A stretch of DNA of 64,000 bases from Amphirosellinia nigrospora (lineage: Eukaryota > Ascomycota > Sordariomycetes > Xylariales > Xylariaceae), in the NCBI GenBank assembly GCA_004123355.1, contig SCHM01000002.1, positions 8,777,569 to 8,841,568 of the forward strand. Reading direction: 5' to 3'. Shown here piece by piece: positions 22,123-34,980 of this stretch. The stretch's first letter is position 1. Each line of letters starts with the position of its first letter. Under the pieces are notes generated by a model that was not told the origin of the DNA, made no database searches, and was given only the letters and a program-made list of their open reading frames with translations. The translations under genes were made by a program, and so were the position numbers.

Positions 22123-23971
22123 TTTGAGAGGCGTTCTGTGTGTATATAGCGATTTGTGAAAGGGGACTGTGGTTGGATTAGAATGAGGATGATATGCGAC
22201 ACGTTGTCGGCATATATAAACTTATATAAGTCCGAGGGATCCAGTGGTCGTCTACATTATGGGTTGAGTCGGGGGATAAGATCTAGAATGGTTCGCCACA
22301 GCCTGTGCAGTGTACTCGTCATCTCACAAGATGTGTGTATTCTGGGCTCAGCTCACCCGGGTCGAGCTTGCGAAGCAGAGACATCATATCACTTGCGTAT
22401 TGGACTTGGCAGCATAAGCCCTGATCAAACCAAGCGCCACGAAAACCACACCCAGCTCAGATTAGGGGTTCAGGCTGAGGCATGATACAGTGTAGCCTTT
22501 TAGCTTGATGTCACATCATGCGTGGAACTTGGCTACTGGCTTGTTCATATGGGTGGCAGACAAGGGACGGGGTTGCTGCGCCGGGCACAAAGGAAAGATG
22601 TGGTGGCTTCGTTTTGGGTTGAGCCGCGCGTCCCTAGACCGGGAACTATAGACAGATGTCGTTCGACGCAGGTTGTAGCCACAGATATCGTGGCGTGTGC
22701 CTGACGACGAGACTCTGCGCGCGAGCAAGGAAGGGGACAAAGTTTGCGGGCTGACCAACCAAAGACAGGTTTCACAACCGTGGCCACGTAGATAGAAGCC
22801 ACGAACAGCGCTTACCACGGACTGCCGATGTTCTAGTTTGAGTTCTGGCGTGGCACGCCATTCGTCTATGGTTAGGGGCTACCCTGTAGTTGTTGAAACT
22901 GAGATTCTATAGGGCGAGGCTGTTGTCAAGACTGACGTGATATTCATGAACCAGCGAAACCATGCTGTCTGGTTTACTTCTCACCAACCCACAACATAGT
23001 CCAGAAACGACAGGAAGAGTACTCGTAGTTATGACATGAACATGGTCCTCAGGCTTCTTCGGAGACGGCAATGTCTTTCATGAGCTGGGTTTGCCAGTGA
23101 GAAAGCTGTGTAAGGTTGGGGCTTCATGCGATGCGGGGGCCGATATTGGGGAATTCCGAGAGCTGACCCCGGAGCCAATCAACGACGGCCCAGGCCATGG
23201 TGCTGGTCTCGAAAGGGCAATTTCATGAACCATTCCGGGACCGAGGAATTCAACACCACCGGCATACGCGTCTAGGACAGAGAGTTTCATGTGATGCTTG
23301 TTTGTGAACTCTAAAAAGGCAAAGAGGGAGGGCCCAATCATCATCTTCGCCTTCTGCCCGGACCATGATCTCGGCTCTGGTGGCGAGCTTGATCCCGACT
23401 ACACCGCCTGTCTGACATTGGACGTGATCATCGGTCGCCGGGCATTGTTTTGGTCTGGTCTGCTTCTGCAACACGCGCGTGCTATAGCGTCCTTCGGACA
23501 TTCGAACCTCAGGCCCGGCCGTGGTCAGTGATATTCTAGATAGAACCAATGACATCAGTAGTCAAGAACCAGCTGGGGGTACCTTGAGCGAAGCAACTCG
23601 TAATAATTGATTTTCCCCAGCAAGAATCAACTTCACTGCGCTGTCGATCGAAATCCGGCATTTCATCTAAGATAGCCTAATACCACAGTGTTATACAATG
23701 GTTGTCCTCGTCTTTCCGACAACGCTTAGTCTCATATCCTCATGTCAACGGAAGAACACTCTCATTAGGTATGCTCCTATTCCCAATCCGCCCAAACTCC
23801 CGAGCACCCAAACATCAAAACTGGCGCCCAACACACAACAGCGTTGCCCTCGAAGGCCACTGCTCTTCCCCGTGGCGCCATAACGATTCGTGCCTTAGAC
23901 AGCCCAAAGCCATACCAGCCCCGCCTACCCTCCACGATGACGAAGGGTTAATTACACTGGCACTCTTTCTC
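22123..23971. other. Intergenic, no recognised gene
   Basis: The left part is the promoter of the CFEM-like gene. Minus-strand frames at 23078-23344 and 23250-23555 look partly protein-like (for example LSVLDAYAGGVEFLGPGMVH) and could be one frame-broken gene, but I do not recognise the family. Confidence 0.35.
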
Positions 23972-26063
23972 TCAGAGCATTGTGCCGAAGCTCCCATCCG
24001 TCTGGATTCGCTTACGAGGGGTGCCGTCCTCAGTTGTGGTCTTGCGATGACGAAAGGTGAAGCCGACAAAGAGACCCTTACTCATCTCCTCTTCTCGGTC
24101 AGCCATGCTCTCCAGGGCCTGTTGTTTGTCATGGACCTCCTTATACTTGGCCATGTCGGCTTCACTACTAAAGTCGTCGAAATAGCCCGCGTCGGTTTCT
24201 GAGTCAAGCTCGGGAACAAAAGGAGCCTTCGATTGTCGTAGTGTTTGCCAATCCACTTCGGAGAAGTACTGATGTTGGCGGATGTCTTCAATGTTGGAGA
24301 AGCGTTTGGATCGCGAATTAATACACCTAAGCCTGGGTCAGTGTTGCTGAAAAGGAAGAATATACCGGTGTGGTGGCTTACGTAGTGATGAAGTTCCAAG
24401 TGCGATTGCTGAGGAAGTAATTGGGGTCCTCCCAGACTGGACGTTTGAGTACCTCTCGCCAATGCTTTAAATTGCGCCAGGTCTCGTCAGCCGTGGAGCC
24501 CGCAAATGGTGGGAACCCGGTCAGGGCCTCAAATAACATGCACCCCAGGCTCCAATAATCCACAGTGAAGTCGTATTCCTCGCCCCGGAGGACCTCGGGA
24601 GCCATGTAGTCGGGAGATCCTACTATGGACTTGGCGTAGTTCACGTCATTTTCGCGCATCGTCTGGTAGCCCTCGCGGCGCTCCGCCACTGTTCTCTGGT
24701 CCATAGCTTTGCCAAAGGGAACCTGAGTCTCGGATGCTTTTTCGAGCCTGATACGCATCGAGTTGATCTTGGAAGAAGCGACGTTGCCGGCAGCCAGACC
24801 GAAGTCGGTCAATTTGACATGGCCTGTAGAATCCACCAGGAAGTTTTCAGGTTTTAGATCGCGGTGAATATAGCCAAGCTTGGGAGGGCATTGACGGAGC
24901 AGAACATTTCTGCAATGTAGAAGCGAGCATGGCGGTTGGAAAGCACCCCCGTGTTGTTGAGCAAGGTTCTGAAATCTCCGCCGGGGACGTATTCCATGGC
25001 AAGATAGATACTCTTGTCATCCTGGAATGAGTACAGAAGCCGGACTAACCACTCGCTGTTGGCGGTCGTTAGGATGTCTCGCTCTGTTAGTACGTGGCGG
25101 ATCTCATCAAGTTTGAATAGAAGCTTTTTGTTCATGACCTTCAAGGCGCACACTTCCCTGGTGTCCTTCTTCTGCGCGAGGAACACTTGTCCATAGCCTC
25201 CTTGACCGACCTGCGTCAGAATCTGGAAGTCACCGTGCCGGAGCCGTATTCGACGCTTACGCAAGGCGGCACGTTCCCGCCCGGCATACTTCTGCCACAA
25301 CTTGTCGTATTCCTCTTTCTCTGTTTCAGGCGGTGCTGGGATTTCAGACTTAAAAGCATTCAGTCGGGATTGTCGAGAGCCGACGTATGTGAGGAGATCG
25401 AAGTAGTAGTCTAGAAAGTCTTGACCATGTTAGCTTCATGGACGAGGAAGTAAGGACGGTGGTCCCTTACAGAGCTGAGTAACATTGACTAAGCGGCGAA
25501 CAGAGGGCTTCTTCAGGATCTCGAGCTCTTCCGGGGTCAAGCCACGAGCCGTGTTGAACTTCTTGATGGTTGGCGTGTGGGGTCTGCTCTCCCTCGGCTG
25601 GTATAGTTCATGGCGCGATAGGGCGGCCTGGTTGTGGTTCAACATGGGGATGCGGGAGCGCGAGGGCGGCGTATTTTCCTGTCCCTGCTTCTTGATGGGA
25701 GTGTCAGGCGACTGTCCGGTTTTGTGGATGATGCTGTTGTCGACACCGGGAGAAGTGGTGGCGAAGGGGTCGTCGGAGGCCTGAATGTTGCTCTTGGTGG
25801 GCGACAAGGGACTACCGCTACCCTTGGGCCTCAGCTTGACTGGACTGTCGAGCACGCTCGGGTTGAGCTTCATGGCATTCTCGAAGGTGGTCGGAAGCTC
25901 GTGGGCGCCCGGGGGGATGGTCTTCTTGCTTGGACTGCCTGGGGGTGGAAACGGGGTCGATGAAGGTGTTTTTGGTCGGGGTGCCGGGGCGCGGTTCGTT
26001 TGGAGACCTGGCGTCTTTGGGGCCCTGAGATGGGGGAAACATGCTTGAGATGAAGCTGGCCAT
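23972..26063 (-). CDS. NDR-family serine/threonine kinase Dbf2/Sid2
   Basis: This AGC/NDR kinase works with Mob1 at the end of the mitotic exit/septation initiation network to trigger septum formation. It starts MASFISSMFPPSQGP at 26063. A disordered, Pro/Ser-rich N-terminus precedes the Mob-binding region (YDKLWQKYAGRERAALRKRR). The kinase domain shows the glycine loop VGQGGYGQVFLA, ALKVMNKK, an IHRDLKPEN loop and TDFGLAAG. The NDR-type insert follows (to VNYAKSIVGSPDYMAPEVLR), in which SIVGS carries the activation-loop serine. The C-terminus has the hydrophobic-motif region and ends KGLFVGFTFRHRK to RIQTDGSFGTML. Introns include 25470-25411 (60 bp) and one starting just after FITT near 24385. 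Frame slips occur near 25945 (N-terminus) and 24878 (one G missing just before YIHRDLKPEN). The domain is complete, so loss of function is unlikely. Confidence 0.92.
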
Positions 26064-26786
26064 GGCGGCGAGCGCAGTGGACTCGGCGTGTCACGGAAGG
26101 GTGATGGGGTTGTTGTAAGGTAGACACTGGAGTGTAAATGAACCCTAGAGCGCAGAACCGATGGCCGAAGCAGAATCCGGGAGAGTCGCGCAGGACTAGC
26201 GTTCTATGAGTAGAATTGGCGGCCTGCGATTGCGCAGAAGAAACGGGGGGCTTCGCCTGGCGCGTCCTGCACATGCGGGGGATTGGGGGAAGCAATGAGT
26301 GCAGGTGATGATGTGAGTCTTGGGACTATAGATTATGAGATATGGTTGTGCGAATATCTACGGCGGCATGTATAAACAGAACGCAAGTAAGTAAGCTGTT
26401 GAGGAGTGGGTGAAAAGAGCGAGAGGCGCGATTGGGTGTTGGGGTTGATTGGTGATTGGCATTTGGGAGGTAGAGATAACATCTTAATGGCATTGTTGGC
26501 GCTGCTGGCGTTGGCATTTGGCGGGGTAGATCGTCAACACCCATCCGTCACCCCGGCAGCCGCCATCTACTATGTACCTAGGTAAGTACCTTACTGTAAG
26601 TACCTAAGTACCTGCCGTAAGAAGCACTAAAACCTTATTACGGGTACCTAGATTTCAGGTGCAACCGGGTCCACTGTATTATAGCAACGCGCGAATGGTA
26701 CTTTCTGAGCCTCGATTGGCAACGACCATTGTCTGGAACACCTATTCCCACTCTTTTCTTCCACATACCACTTGCTGCTCTCCATC
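26064..26786. other. Divergent promoter of Dbf2 and WBP11 genes
   Basis: A 0.7 kb head-to-head region. A TACCTAGGTA-type repeat tract lies at 26573-26649. No coding or RNA feature is seen. Confidence 0.5.
26573..26649. repeat. TACCTAGGTA-type degenerate repeat
   Basis: Interrupted copies of GTACCTAGGTAAGTACC and TAAGTACCTAAGTACC lie in the shared promoter, similar to the tract at 4947. Confidence 0.6.
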
Positions 26787-27663
26787 ATGCCCAAGGAGCG
26801 CAATTTTAACCCCGTCCAGGCCCAGCGCAAAGCTGAGAAAGCCAAGGCAATCAAGAAGGGTACGCCCATCTCCGAAAACGTGACGTGACGTGACGTGACT
26901 ACTGCAAAAATGCTTACAGCTGTTTTCAGGCAAGGCCGAGGCGACCAGCCGCCGAAACGAGAAGCTCGCAAAACGGAACCCCGACAAAATCCAAACCCAG
27001 ATCGACGATTTAAAAAAATCACGTCGAGCGGCGGGAAGCTCACCTCACACGAGCAATCCGTGCTAGACGGACTGGAGCGGGACCACAAGTCGGTACTCAA
27101 GGCAAGAGAAGCGTTAGGCGACAGAGCCCGACCTTTGCCCGCGGCGGCTCAAGGCCTGATGGACAAGACACCCGAGTACTGGGCAAGCGGAGAAGAGACC
27201 GTGACGATGTTTCCAGTGGTGATGAGCATGTGCCCGACGACGTGAAATCCATACCGATGCCCAGAGACACACCACCCCCATCCCCAAAGAGGTCCTGGAC
27301 AAGTGGTATGCGAAGCGTAGGGCTGCGAGAAATGCAAATGACACCCCATTGGGGGACCGCGCCGGACGACCACCGCATCACCAAGAAACCACACCCGCTC
27401 CGGTGGAAGCAAGGACAGTATACGAGGCCAAGCCCGCGGTGCGTGACTTGCGAAAGGAAGCCGTCAGTGCATTCGTCCCCAGTGCCGTCCGGATGAAGCT
27501 GGAGAAGAGCAAGGGCCAAGGCGGCCTGATGGAGCCCGAAGAAGCAGATCGCTTGGAGAGAGAAGGATATCTGAAAGTAGCCTCCGGGACCAACACCGGA
27601 GCGACGTCTACAGCCCGGCCTCATCAAGTCACCTTGGAGGAAGTAGAGGACGAGGACAACTAA
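26787..27663 (+). CDS. WBP11-domain protein, probable pre-mRNA splicing factor
   Basis: The start MPKERNFNPVQAQRKAEKAK and IKKGKAEATSRRNEKLAKRN form the Wbp11 domain, found in nuclear proteins bound to spliceosomal PQBP1/Prp-type partners. Exon 1 is 26787-26859. A 70-bp intron (26860-26929) contains a CGTGA tandem repeat at 26879-26898. The rest is charged and proline-containing. It includes QIDDLKKITSSGGKLTSHEQ, the WYAKRRAARNAND segment, and a conserved C-terminal AVSAFVPSAVRMKLEKSKGQ block with a short acidic tail (VTLEEVEDEDN). Three or so single-base slips in A and C runs (near 27012, 27128 and 27290) split the frame, but the protein reads through when each frame is followed. About 265 residues would be normal for filamentous fungi. 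Confidence 0.85.
26879..26898. repeat. CGTGA pentanucleotide repeat in intron
   Basis: Four tandem copies of CGTGA inside the first intron of the WBP11-like gene. Confidence 0.8.
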
Positions 27664-28682
27664 ATTGGGACAAGCGGGAACGTCACATTCTCATACTACT
27701 TGTTTCTATTGAGAAGTAGTAATTACGTGTGAGGATAGCCTGCCATTCGAACACCCTCGTTATGACGAGGAAGCACTGTTCACAATGTTCTTATGTTGGT
27801 GCGCATGTAAGACGTTCATCATCCTTGATCCCTTTCATATCACCTATACTAAGCACCTGGAGGAAGACTGTACGTGGATACTGATTTATCTCTATTACAT
27901 AGAATTGGGTAGCTCGGCGGCTTTTTATGGCTCCTTATCTGGTTCTGAGCTATCTTGAGCCGACGGAACCGCTTAAAGCAGGCGGTTTTACGGTGGCCCG
28001 ATCAATACCCGTTGCCGTGTCCGATCGTCTCCAGTTATATCCGGCAAGCTCCTTAGATCTGATAAGGAGTCTCATTTCCGCTCGGCTTTAATGCACCCAT
28101 CAAGTAAGCCTGGGTTGATTGGCTCTAATTAACCGTCCTGTACTTGACATGCATGTTAAATGCAAGCGGTTTCCTAACGTAATATCTATGAAAAATTGTG
28201 TCCTTCCAGGTTTCCCCAAGTGGGTTTCGGCGGGGTCATCAAAGACGGACGTGGGGACATAAAGTTTTGCCACCAAGGATCTAATTCCGACTACGGTCAG
28301 GTCCATGGTCAACCCCCAAACGTCTCTGTTGAGTAGATAAGAAGCGGTGTCCCCTTTGACTAGCTGACGCGTGGAATCGTTTTTGCAAACTATAATCGGT
28401 TGGACTGAAATCGTGCTGCAGACCGGGGCATTGAATAGACAACATCGTGATTATTTTTGAGGCTTAGATGGAAGAATTAAGTAAGACGAGGAATTGAATG
28501 CATGGTCTCTGCTTCTTCAAAACAGATACACCAATTTTACACCAGCTGGATAATCGAGATGGGAGAACAAGAGAAAATCATACAACCATTGCCACGACTC
28601 CCCGAGCGTACCCAGTCCTATCCAAGACACATGCCTTTCTGAAAAACACGATGTCGACTTCAACGCAAATCCTAGCCCACAG
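27664..28682. other. Intergenic, no recognised gene
   Basis: Contains the WBP11 3' flank and the transporter promoter. An ATG at 28651 lies upstream and could be an alternative transporter start after a one-base change. Nothing else is recognised. Confidence 0.4.
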
Positions 28683-30182
28683 ATGTTCGTCGTCCCGAAT
28701 GACACTCCATTATCGGGTAATGCAACAGGTGATGAGGAATCCGGTCGTGCGGTGACTTTGTTAGGTGATGAAACATACCCAGAAGGAGGACGGGAAGCAT
28801 GGCTCGTAGTGTTTGGCTCTTGGTGCGGCCTGGTTGCTGCGTTGGGACTGTTGAACACCCTCGGGACCTTCCAGACGTACGTGTCTACGCACCAACTTTC
28901 AGACTACAGCGAAGGTACCGTAGGTTGGATCTTTAGCCTTATACACGGCTCTATGCTTCTTTTGCGGCGTCTACATCGGGCCGCTCTTTGACAAGTACGG
29001 TCCTCGGTGGCTCATCGGTCCGGGTAGCATTGCAGTTGTTGCTAGCGTGATGATCACCAGTGTGTGTACCGGTAAGCTGCCTCTACCGAATGTTTTCAGT
29101 AGTCTCCCAATTCACCTTGCTGACCCGGCCTTAAAGAATATTGGCACTTTCTGCTCGCCTTTGGGGTTTTGGGCGGGATAGGAACCTCGCTTTTGTTCAC
29201 CCCTAGTATCGCTGCTGTGGGCCACTTCTTCCGCGCTCGCCGCGGCCTTGCCTCCGGCATAGCCAGCACCGGAGGCGGAGTCGGCGGTGTCATTTTCCCA
29301 CTGATGCTACAAGCCCTGTTGTCCGTGTAGGCTGGGGCTGGTCTATCAGGGCCCTCGGTTTCTTGTCTTTGGGATTGCTCATCATTTCCAACATCCTTCT
29401 CAAGAAGCGACTTCCTGCACCTAAGAACATCAGTGCCCATCCCGATTTTCGCATTCTCAGAGAGAAGCCATTTCTGCTTCTTACCGTTGGCGTATTTCTC
29501 CTCGAGTTTGGGTTATTCATCCCTCTGACCGTGAGTCATCCTCGGAACCATTCTCTTCTTGTTTTTGGCAATTTTCAGAGCGCGAGATTTCCCTTTGGAT
29601 AAGAGAGCCAAGAAGGTTCTAAAACTCTCACAAATCAGGTTGCAAATGATGATCGCTAACACGAAGCGTTGCAGTACATCTCGAGTTATGCACTTGCCAA
29701 TGGCTTCGACGAGACCTTTTGCGTTCCAACTACTGCCGATTCTAAATGGAGCATCCGTGATCGGTCGAGCCGTGCCGGGGTGTGGCTGATAAGATTGGGC
29801 CATTCAACTCGAACATGATCTCCATCGGCATCACCATCTTCGCGTGCTATGCCGTGTGGCTGCCGTTTGGTAAGACGACACCTGGCCTCGTCATCTTCGC
29901 CATCCTCTTTGGATTTTCGACCGGCAACAATATCTCGATCACGCCCGTTTGCGTAAGCAAACTCTGCCCTATTCAACATTACGGTAGGTACTATGCTACC
30001 TGCTATACCATCGTTCTGTCGCTTGTCTTATCGGATCCCGATCGCGGGCAGCATCGTTGCGGCCACCAATGGTCAATACTGGTCTTTGATTGTCTTCACT
30101 GGCCTGACCCAAGTCTGGCTCTTCGGCCATATACGCTGCTAAGGTCATGAGCATCGGCTGGAACCCGTGGACTATATTTTAG
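28683..30182 (+). CDS. MFS transporter, monocarboxylate (MCT/Mch) type, frame-broken
   Basis: Twelve-helix plasma-membrane transporters of this fungal family carry monocarboxylates, riboflavin or pathway products. The N-terminus has the family signature [19 protein letters not shown] followed by [19 protein letters not shown]. Next come [20 protein letters not shown], then [20 protein letters not shown] with [19 protein letters not shown]. The second half has [35 protein letters not shown] and [17 protein letters not shown]. It ends [15 protein letters not shown] at 30182, the usual MCT-family tail. Introns are 29072-29136 and 29531-29674. Frame slips lie near 28940, 29325, 29780, 30025 and 30140. 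As the first gene of a run of enzyme genes it could export or import their product or substrate; that is inference. Confidence 0.85.
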
Positions 30183-31321
30183 CGCCGAAGCGATTCCTTT
30201 GATAGAACCGATTAACCTATATACCCAGTAGAATGTGTTACAACGGTGAATCCCAAGCAACATAACTATGCGATGGTGTCAGTTTCGCGATAAGCTAGCG
30301 TTTGAGTGGATTTATAGAATTTCGGATAGGAATATAGAGAATCAACAAGTGACAGCAGACTTGGGTGCTTATGATAGCTTTTGGAGATTAGGTAATGAGA
30401 CAGATACGCATTTAGCGCCATGTAAATTACCGAAGAAGGAAATAGCTAATTGTTGATAAGCGGCACCAAGACAGGTTGGATAAACTAAAAATAGTTGAAG
30501 AAGCATTATGGAGGCATAGTACAGTAATCGTGGCAATTGAATCTACACTACCTACCTACTGTATTATCGATGAAGTATCTATTCTTGTCATATAGGTAGG
30601 TAAGTAGGTACCTGGGTTATATGTCAGTGAGAGGTAGATATCCGCTTCCTGTCCGCTCACCCGATAGCCGACTATGGACCGAGCCCCGCTACGGCTTACA
30701 CGACCTAGGTACCTACCGTACCTTGTGTAAGGCCCCTGGAATTTGGATGCTGCCGGTACGAGCTATGTACATACCTAATCTGGTAAGCAACCGATCCATC
30801 GCAAATGATTTGTCCAACGACAACAAGGCTTGGTCTTTCTTACTCATCTGCTACCACCTACGTATTGTCACCATGAGCGACTTTTGGCCCGCCGTGTAGC
30901 CAACTCGGGATTGACTCGATCCTACCAAGGTCTAGACATAGTAAGTCGCAACGTTCACTAGCCTGTCTCAAAGCACCGAAACTGGAAGTCCGGCGGCCGA
31001 GGTCAATTGCCCCAGACACCCGGAAGCCCTATAAGTCTCAGCCCGACAGCCCTACCTGCTGCCGCTTGCGATATGAACGTCGAGGTCCCTCGTCACCCTC
31101 ATAAGCCGGCATTCTCCGCGACAGCATGATACAATAAGCTTGGGAACAGAACCGATACTACCTGGGCTGGGCCTGGAATTTATATCCTCATCTCACCCCT
31201 TCTCAATCTTGTATCTGCTTACCCTCCACCTACCTTTCTCGTTGTTGTAGAATACTGCCATAAGACATAGCCTGGCCCGTTTCCTATACATATCACCAGG
31301 TATCTATTAATTCCTAACATA
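30183..31321. other. Intergenic, promoter of CAB2
   Basis: AT-rich on the left, with a TACCTAGGTA-type tract at 30593-30614. The segment just before 31322 is pyrimidine-rich, as in many fungal promoters. No further gene is recognised. Confidence 0.45.
30593..30614. repeat. TAGGTAGGTAAGTAGGTACC repeat
   Basis: A short TAGG/TACC-type tract of the same family as those at 4947 and 26573. Confidence 0.55.
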
Positions 31322-32736
31322 ATGGCATCACAACTAGAACCAATACATCAGTCACCTAGCACTGGTACTAGTACCAAAAATCTGTCTGCCGCGCTCAGTC
31401 TCTCTTTCAATATCGCCGAGAACCGGCCCACATCACGATCGTCGTCTATCTCGTCTTCCTCATCATCATCCCAAGACAGTATGGCCAGCGACTCAACCCA
31501 CTCATCAGCCTCGTCCTACCAGGTTGAGAATGCTTACTTCAGCTCCAACCCACCACCCAAGGCGCTGCCCCAGCATGTCGCCGCCGCTGAGGAGTTCATC
31601 AGCCAGCACGCCGCCACCAACCGGCGTGTCGTGCTCATCACTTCAGGCGGCACAACCGTCCCGTTAGAGAAGCAGACAGTGCGCTTCATCGACAATTTCA
31701 GTGCCGGCACACGTGTGCTACGTCGGCAGAGTATTTCCTAGAGTCTGGGTATGCTGTCATATTCTTGCACCGCCAGTTCAGTCTGCTGCCGTACAGTCGA
31801 CATTACAGTCACTCAACCGACTGTTTTCTGGATTTCATGCATGAGGCCGAGAATGGTAGCGTTGTGGCCAACCCGGCCCATCAACAGAAGATGTTGCGCG
31901 TTTTGCGCAAGTACAATGCCGCTAAACGCCAGAATCTACTGCTCATGTTGCCCTTTGTCACCATCACAGATTACCTGCATGAGCTACGAGCAGTAGCCCA
32001 ACTTATGCGTCCGCTAGGTCCAAATGGGCTCCTATACCTCGCAGCTGCCGTGAGCGACTTTTTCGTCCCGCCAGAACGCATGTCCGAGCACAAGATTCAG
32101 AGCACCAACGCAACAGATAAGTTACAGCCAAAAAGGCAACAGCAGGGGCCGACGACCATTACGACAGAGAAACGAGAACCACAAAAGGAGAATGACGAAG
32201 ACGAGGCGTTTGATAACTTTGACTCGTCGCCAGCGGTGCCCCGCAGCAAGAGGCTAATTGTAGACTTGGACCCAGTCCCCAAATTTCTGAAGAACCTCGT
32301 CGATGGCTGGGCACCCGAAGGGATGATCGTGTCCTTCAAGCTTGAGACAGACCCGTCCATTCTCGTTCACAAGGCCAAGTACTCTCTTAATCGGTACCAG
32401 CACCATCTCGTCATCGGCAACCTACTGACCACCCGCAAGTGGGAGGTCGTATTCGTCAGTCCTGGCCGCGAAGATCAGTGGATCCGCGTCCCCATCGCTC
32501 GCCGCAAGAAGACGCTCAGCGGCAGCGGGGTTGAAGATCTGATTGGTGTCGCGGAACAGGAAGGAGGTAGCAAGGTTTCGGAAGATAATATCGGGAATGA
32601 GCCTATGGATCCAGCTAGTTTACCTGAGGGCGAACCAGAGATGGAGATCGAGAGCCTCATCATTCCTGCAGTGGAAGCACTGCATGGTAAGCACGTTGAG
32701 TCGGTTAAAGCAAAGAATTTGAAACGTGGCGCGTGA
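31322..32736 (+). CDS. cab2: Phosphopantothenate-cysteine ligase
   Basis: This cytosolic enzyme joins cysteine to 4'-phosphopantothenate, the second step of coenzyme A synthesis, and is essential. A serine-rich N-terminus precedes the DFP-type fold. Conserved blocks are VVLITSGGTTVPLEKQTVRF with IDNFSAGTR, LLYLAAAVSDFFVPPERMSE, a charged fungal insert, VPKFLKNLVDGWAPEGMIVS, FKLETDPSILVHKAKYSL and HHLVIGNLLTTRKWEV. A single G is missing near 31713, directly after SAGTR. Restoring it gives GATSAEYFLESGYAVIFLHR in frame with the rest, about 471 residues, the usual size. There is no intron. Because the gene is essential and the break is a single base, a sequence error is the best explanation. Its place among the enzyme genes of 28.7-45.4 kb is probably coincidental. 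Confidence 0.92.
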
Positions 32737-33486
32737 TCGGCGCAGCCACAGGCGCATTAAGGAGAGATAAAAAGTATTTCGGAATGGCATGATGGGATGC
32801 TATGTGACGCTACCCCCTGAAATCTTTTTGCGGATGCCTGGAATTATATACCGGCGTATCAATCACGGCGTGTTCATATCGTACTATACCAAAGATTATG
32901 GTCGGACAACCCGAAATCTTCAAGGCCGTGGTTCAATTTGATCACGATATTAGGTTGGGGCCGGGGCTACGTAGGAGTGAAGGCAGAGACGATATAGATA
33001 TTAAAGCCGATGACGAAAACGTAGGCATCTGGTGGTGGCATACGGTTCATCTTGAGATGATTCTGGCTGGCAGAGCCTTCTTCTTGCCATACTTGTTGGA
33101 TATGTAGGCAGAGAACTAAAATCTACAACGGCCCTTTCTAGCTTGAGGGGGAATACCTAATATGCGACCTAGCAAGCCTATCTTCATCGCTGGTTACCAC
33201 TACGTTCTCGCAAAGTAGCAGGAGCCAAAATATTACTGGCCGAGTTACTGATGGCATGCTACCTTGGCGGGGATATCAATAACCTGCGACTCTCTAGCTG
33301 TTCGAAATCCATCACATAGACAGAAGTTCTCCCGAAGCGCACTCTCACGAGGTTATTGCATCAGTGATTTGGTCACTCAAAAAAGGAATTCAGTAAATAC
33401 GCCATGCAGAGCTCTCATTGGCACTGCCCAGATATGGCGACTCTTGCCGCAAAGTAGATTCTAGGCGATAATGATCATATCCATTC
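32737..33486. other. Convergent intergenic region
   Basis: Lies between the 3' ends of CAB2 and the PaaK-like gene. No coding sequence is recognised. Confidence 0.4.
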
Positions 33487-34980
33487 CTACTCGTTAAAGC
33501 GGTCTATGAACTTGATGACTTTGCGCCCTGTATCGCTTCGCTCAAAACTGTCCATGCTTGCGACGAATCTTAGCTGGAACCTGTGGCTATTCATATCAAA
33601 GACATGAAGAAAAAAGTAATCCGATCAATAATAGCCTGTTGGGCTAAGATAGTGTCTTCCTCCTGTGCACAGAGAACTCGGACCTCTAACGACGACTCAG
33701 GAGATAGCTCCATCTTGCCCAGTATTACTTGCCATTGTAGAATAGAAGGCTCTGCACTCATCAGGGATGTCAGGCCCTCGAATTCAAAATATTGCCCATC
33801 CCATTCAAAACTGAATCGGCGATCACGGCCTACAAGTCGGAGAATACGGAAATAGTGCCATTCAGTCTCGGGTAGTAGAGTACGTGCGTGATCGGGTAGA
33901 GGATGTAGTGACCCGACATCTCCGGTCACGTACCGCACGAGGGGATTTCTAAGGCGAGTGAGAGAGGTCTGGACGACGACTCCTTGCTCGCCGTCAGGCA
34001 AAGGGCAAGAGACGATAGAATCTGCCTGCGAACAGGTGGGTGGGAAAATCTCGATAAGCGTTGTGCGGATGTCGAAAATGAAGTCGGCGGAACTGGCAAG
34101 AGGACTCGTTGTCGTCAAATCAGGCTTACTGGCTGCCCAGGGGCCCGCTTCAGCGCTCGCAAAGATGGAGTAGATCTTGACTTGGCCCAAGACTCGTCCT
34201 ATATAGGCGCGCTGTGCTGAGGTGAGCACCTCTGATGTGTAGATGATCTTGTCCAAGTTGATTTGTTCACGTTCTTTTCGGGAGAGTGTGGACATGTGGT
34301 GTACTATGTGAATGATCTGGCTGCTATCACCGGTCAACACGTTGACGTGGTAATTGGCGATTAGCGTAGACACCTCGCCTGCCGACATATGATTGCCTGC
34401 GCTGAGGACGGAGGCCCCGGCATTCTCTAGGATCTCGAGCACGAGATCTAAAGATCTAGCGAGTTTTTTGTGAGTTCCATTTCCTTATACAGGAGCTGAT
34501 TATTTACCGGTATAGTTCACCGGCACCATGTACCGTCAAAACCCAGTCACCGGGGTGACGACCCCTATCTCTTTCAGAAATCGGCCGAAAGTCGCTCTCT
34601 GCATGCGATTTTCATTCGCGTCGGTTGCGAAGAATAATGAATGGGCATCGAAACCTCCACCGGTAACACTAGCGTAGATACCGTGGCGATAGGTGTTTTT
34701 AGAACTCGTATCATTCACGAGTCTCTCAACCGTGGTATATCTTTAGAACGTCAGCACTTGTCGATTAAACAGATCAACATGGGGAGCCAGGAAGTTTACA
34801 GATACTTCTTCCAGAGCAACGGGAACAGCTTCAGTTCTAGCTCAGCCGGCTGCTCTGCTCCCCGTTTCCCGACAACCGGAACAGAACAGGCATTTGGCGG
34901 ATACTTTTTTTCTTGGTTGTAAAATGGATGAATCCTAGCAACAGCTAGTACATCTTGTAAGGAATAGGCGTTGGGACCAT
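33487..34980 (-). CDS. PaaK-like AMP-forming adenylating enzyme (ANL superfamily)
   Basis: Enzymes of the phenylacetate-CoA ligase branch activate a carboxylate as an acyl-AMP. The probable start is 34980 (MVPTPIPYKM). The conserved core runs YTTVERLVNDTSSKNTYRHG, then IYASVTGGG in place of the classical SGTTG P-loop, then FFATDANENRMQRATFGRFL. Further on are IIYTSEVLTSAQRAYIG, FASAEAGPWAAS (the A5-like YGSxE motif), PLVRYVTGDVGSLHPL (the RTGD-type motif) and ILRLVGRDRRFSFEWDGQYF. The C-terminal lid ends FIDRFNE at 33487. Short introns fit near 34794-34735 (GTAAAC...AAAG) and 34486-34438 (GTAAAT...CTAG). One base is missing near 34551 (before DWVLTVHG) and one near 33614 (end of the lid). About 440 residues is normal for the family. 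It is divergent from the ATP-grasp-like gene, which suggests joint control. Confidence 0.75.
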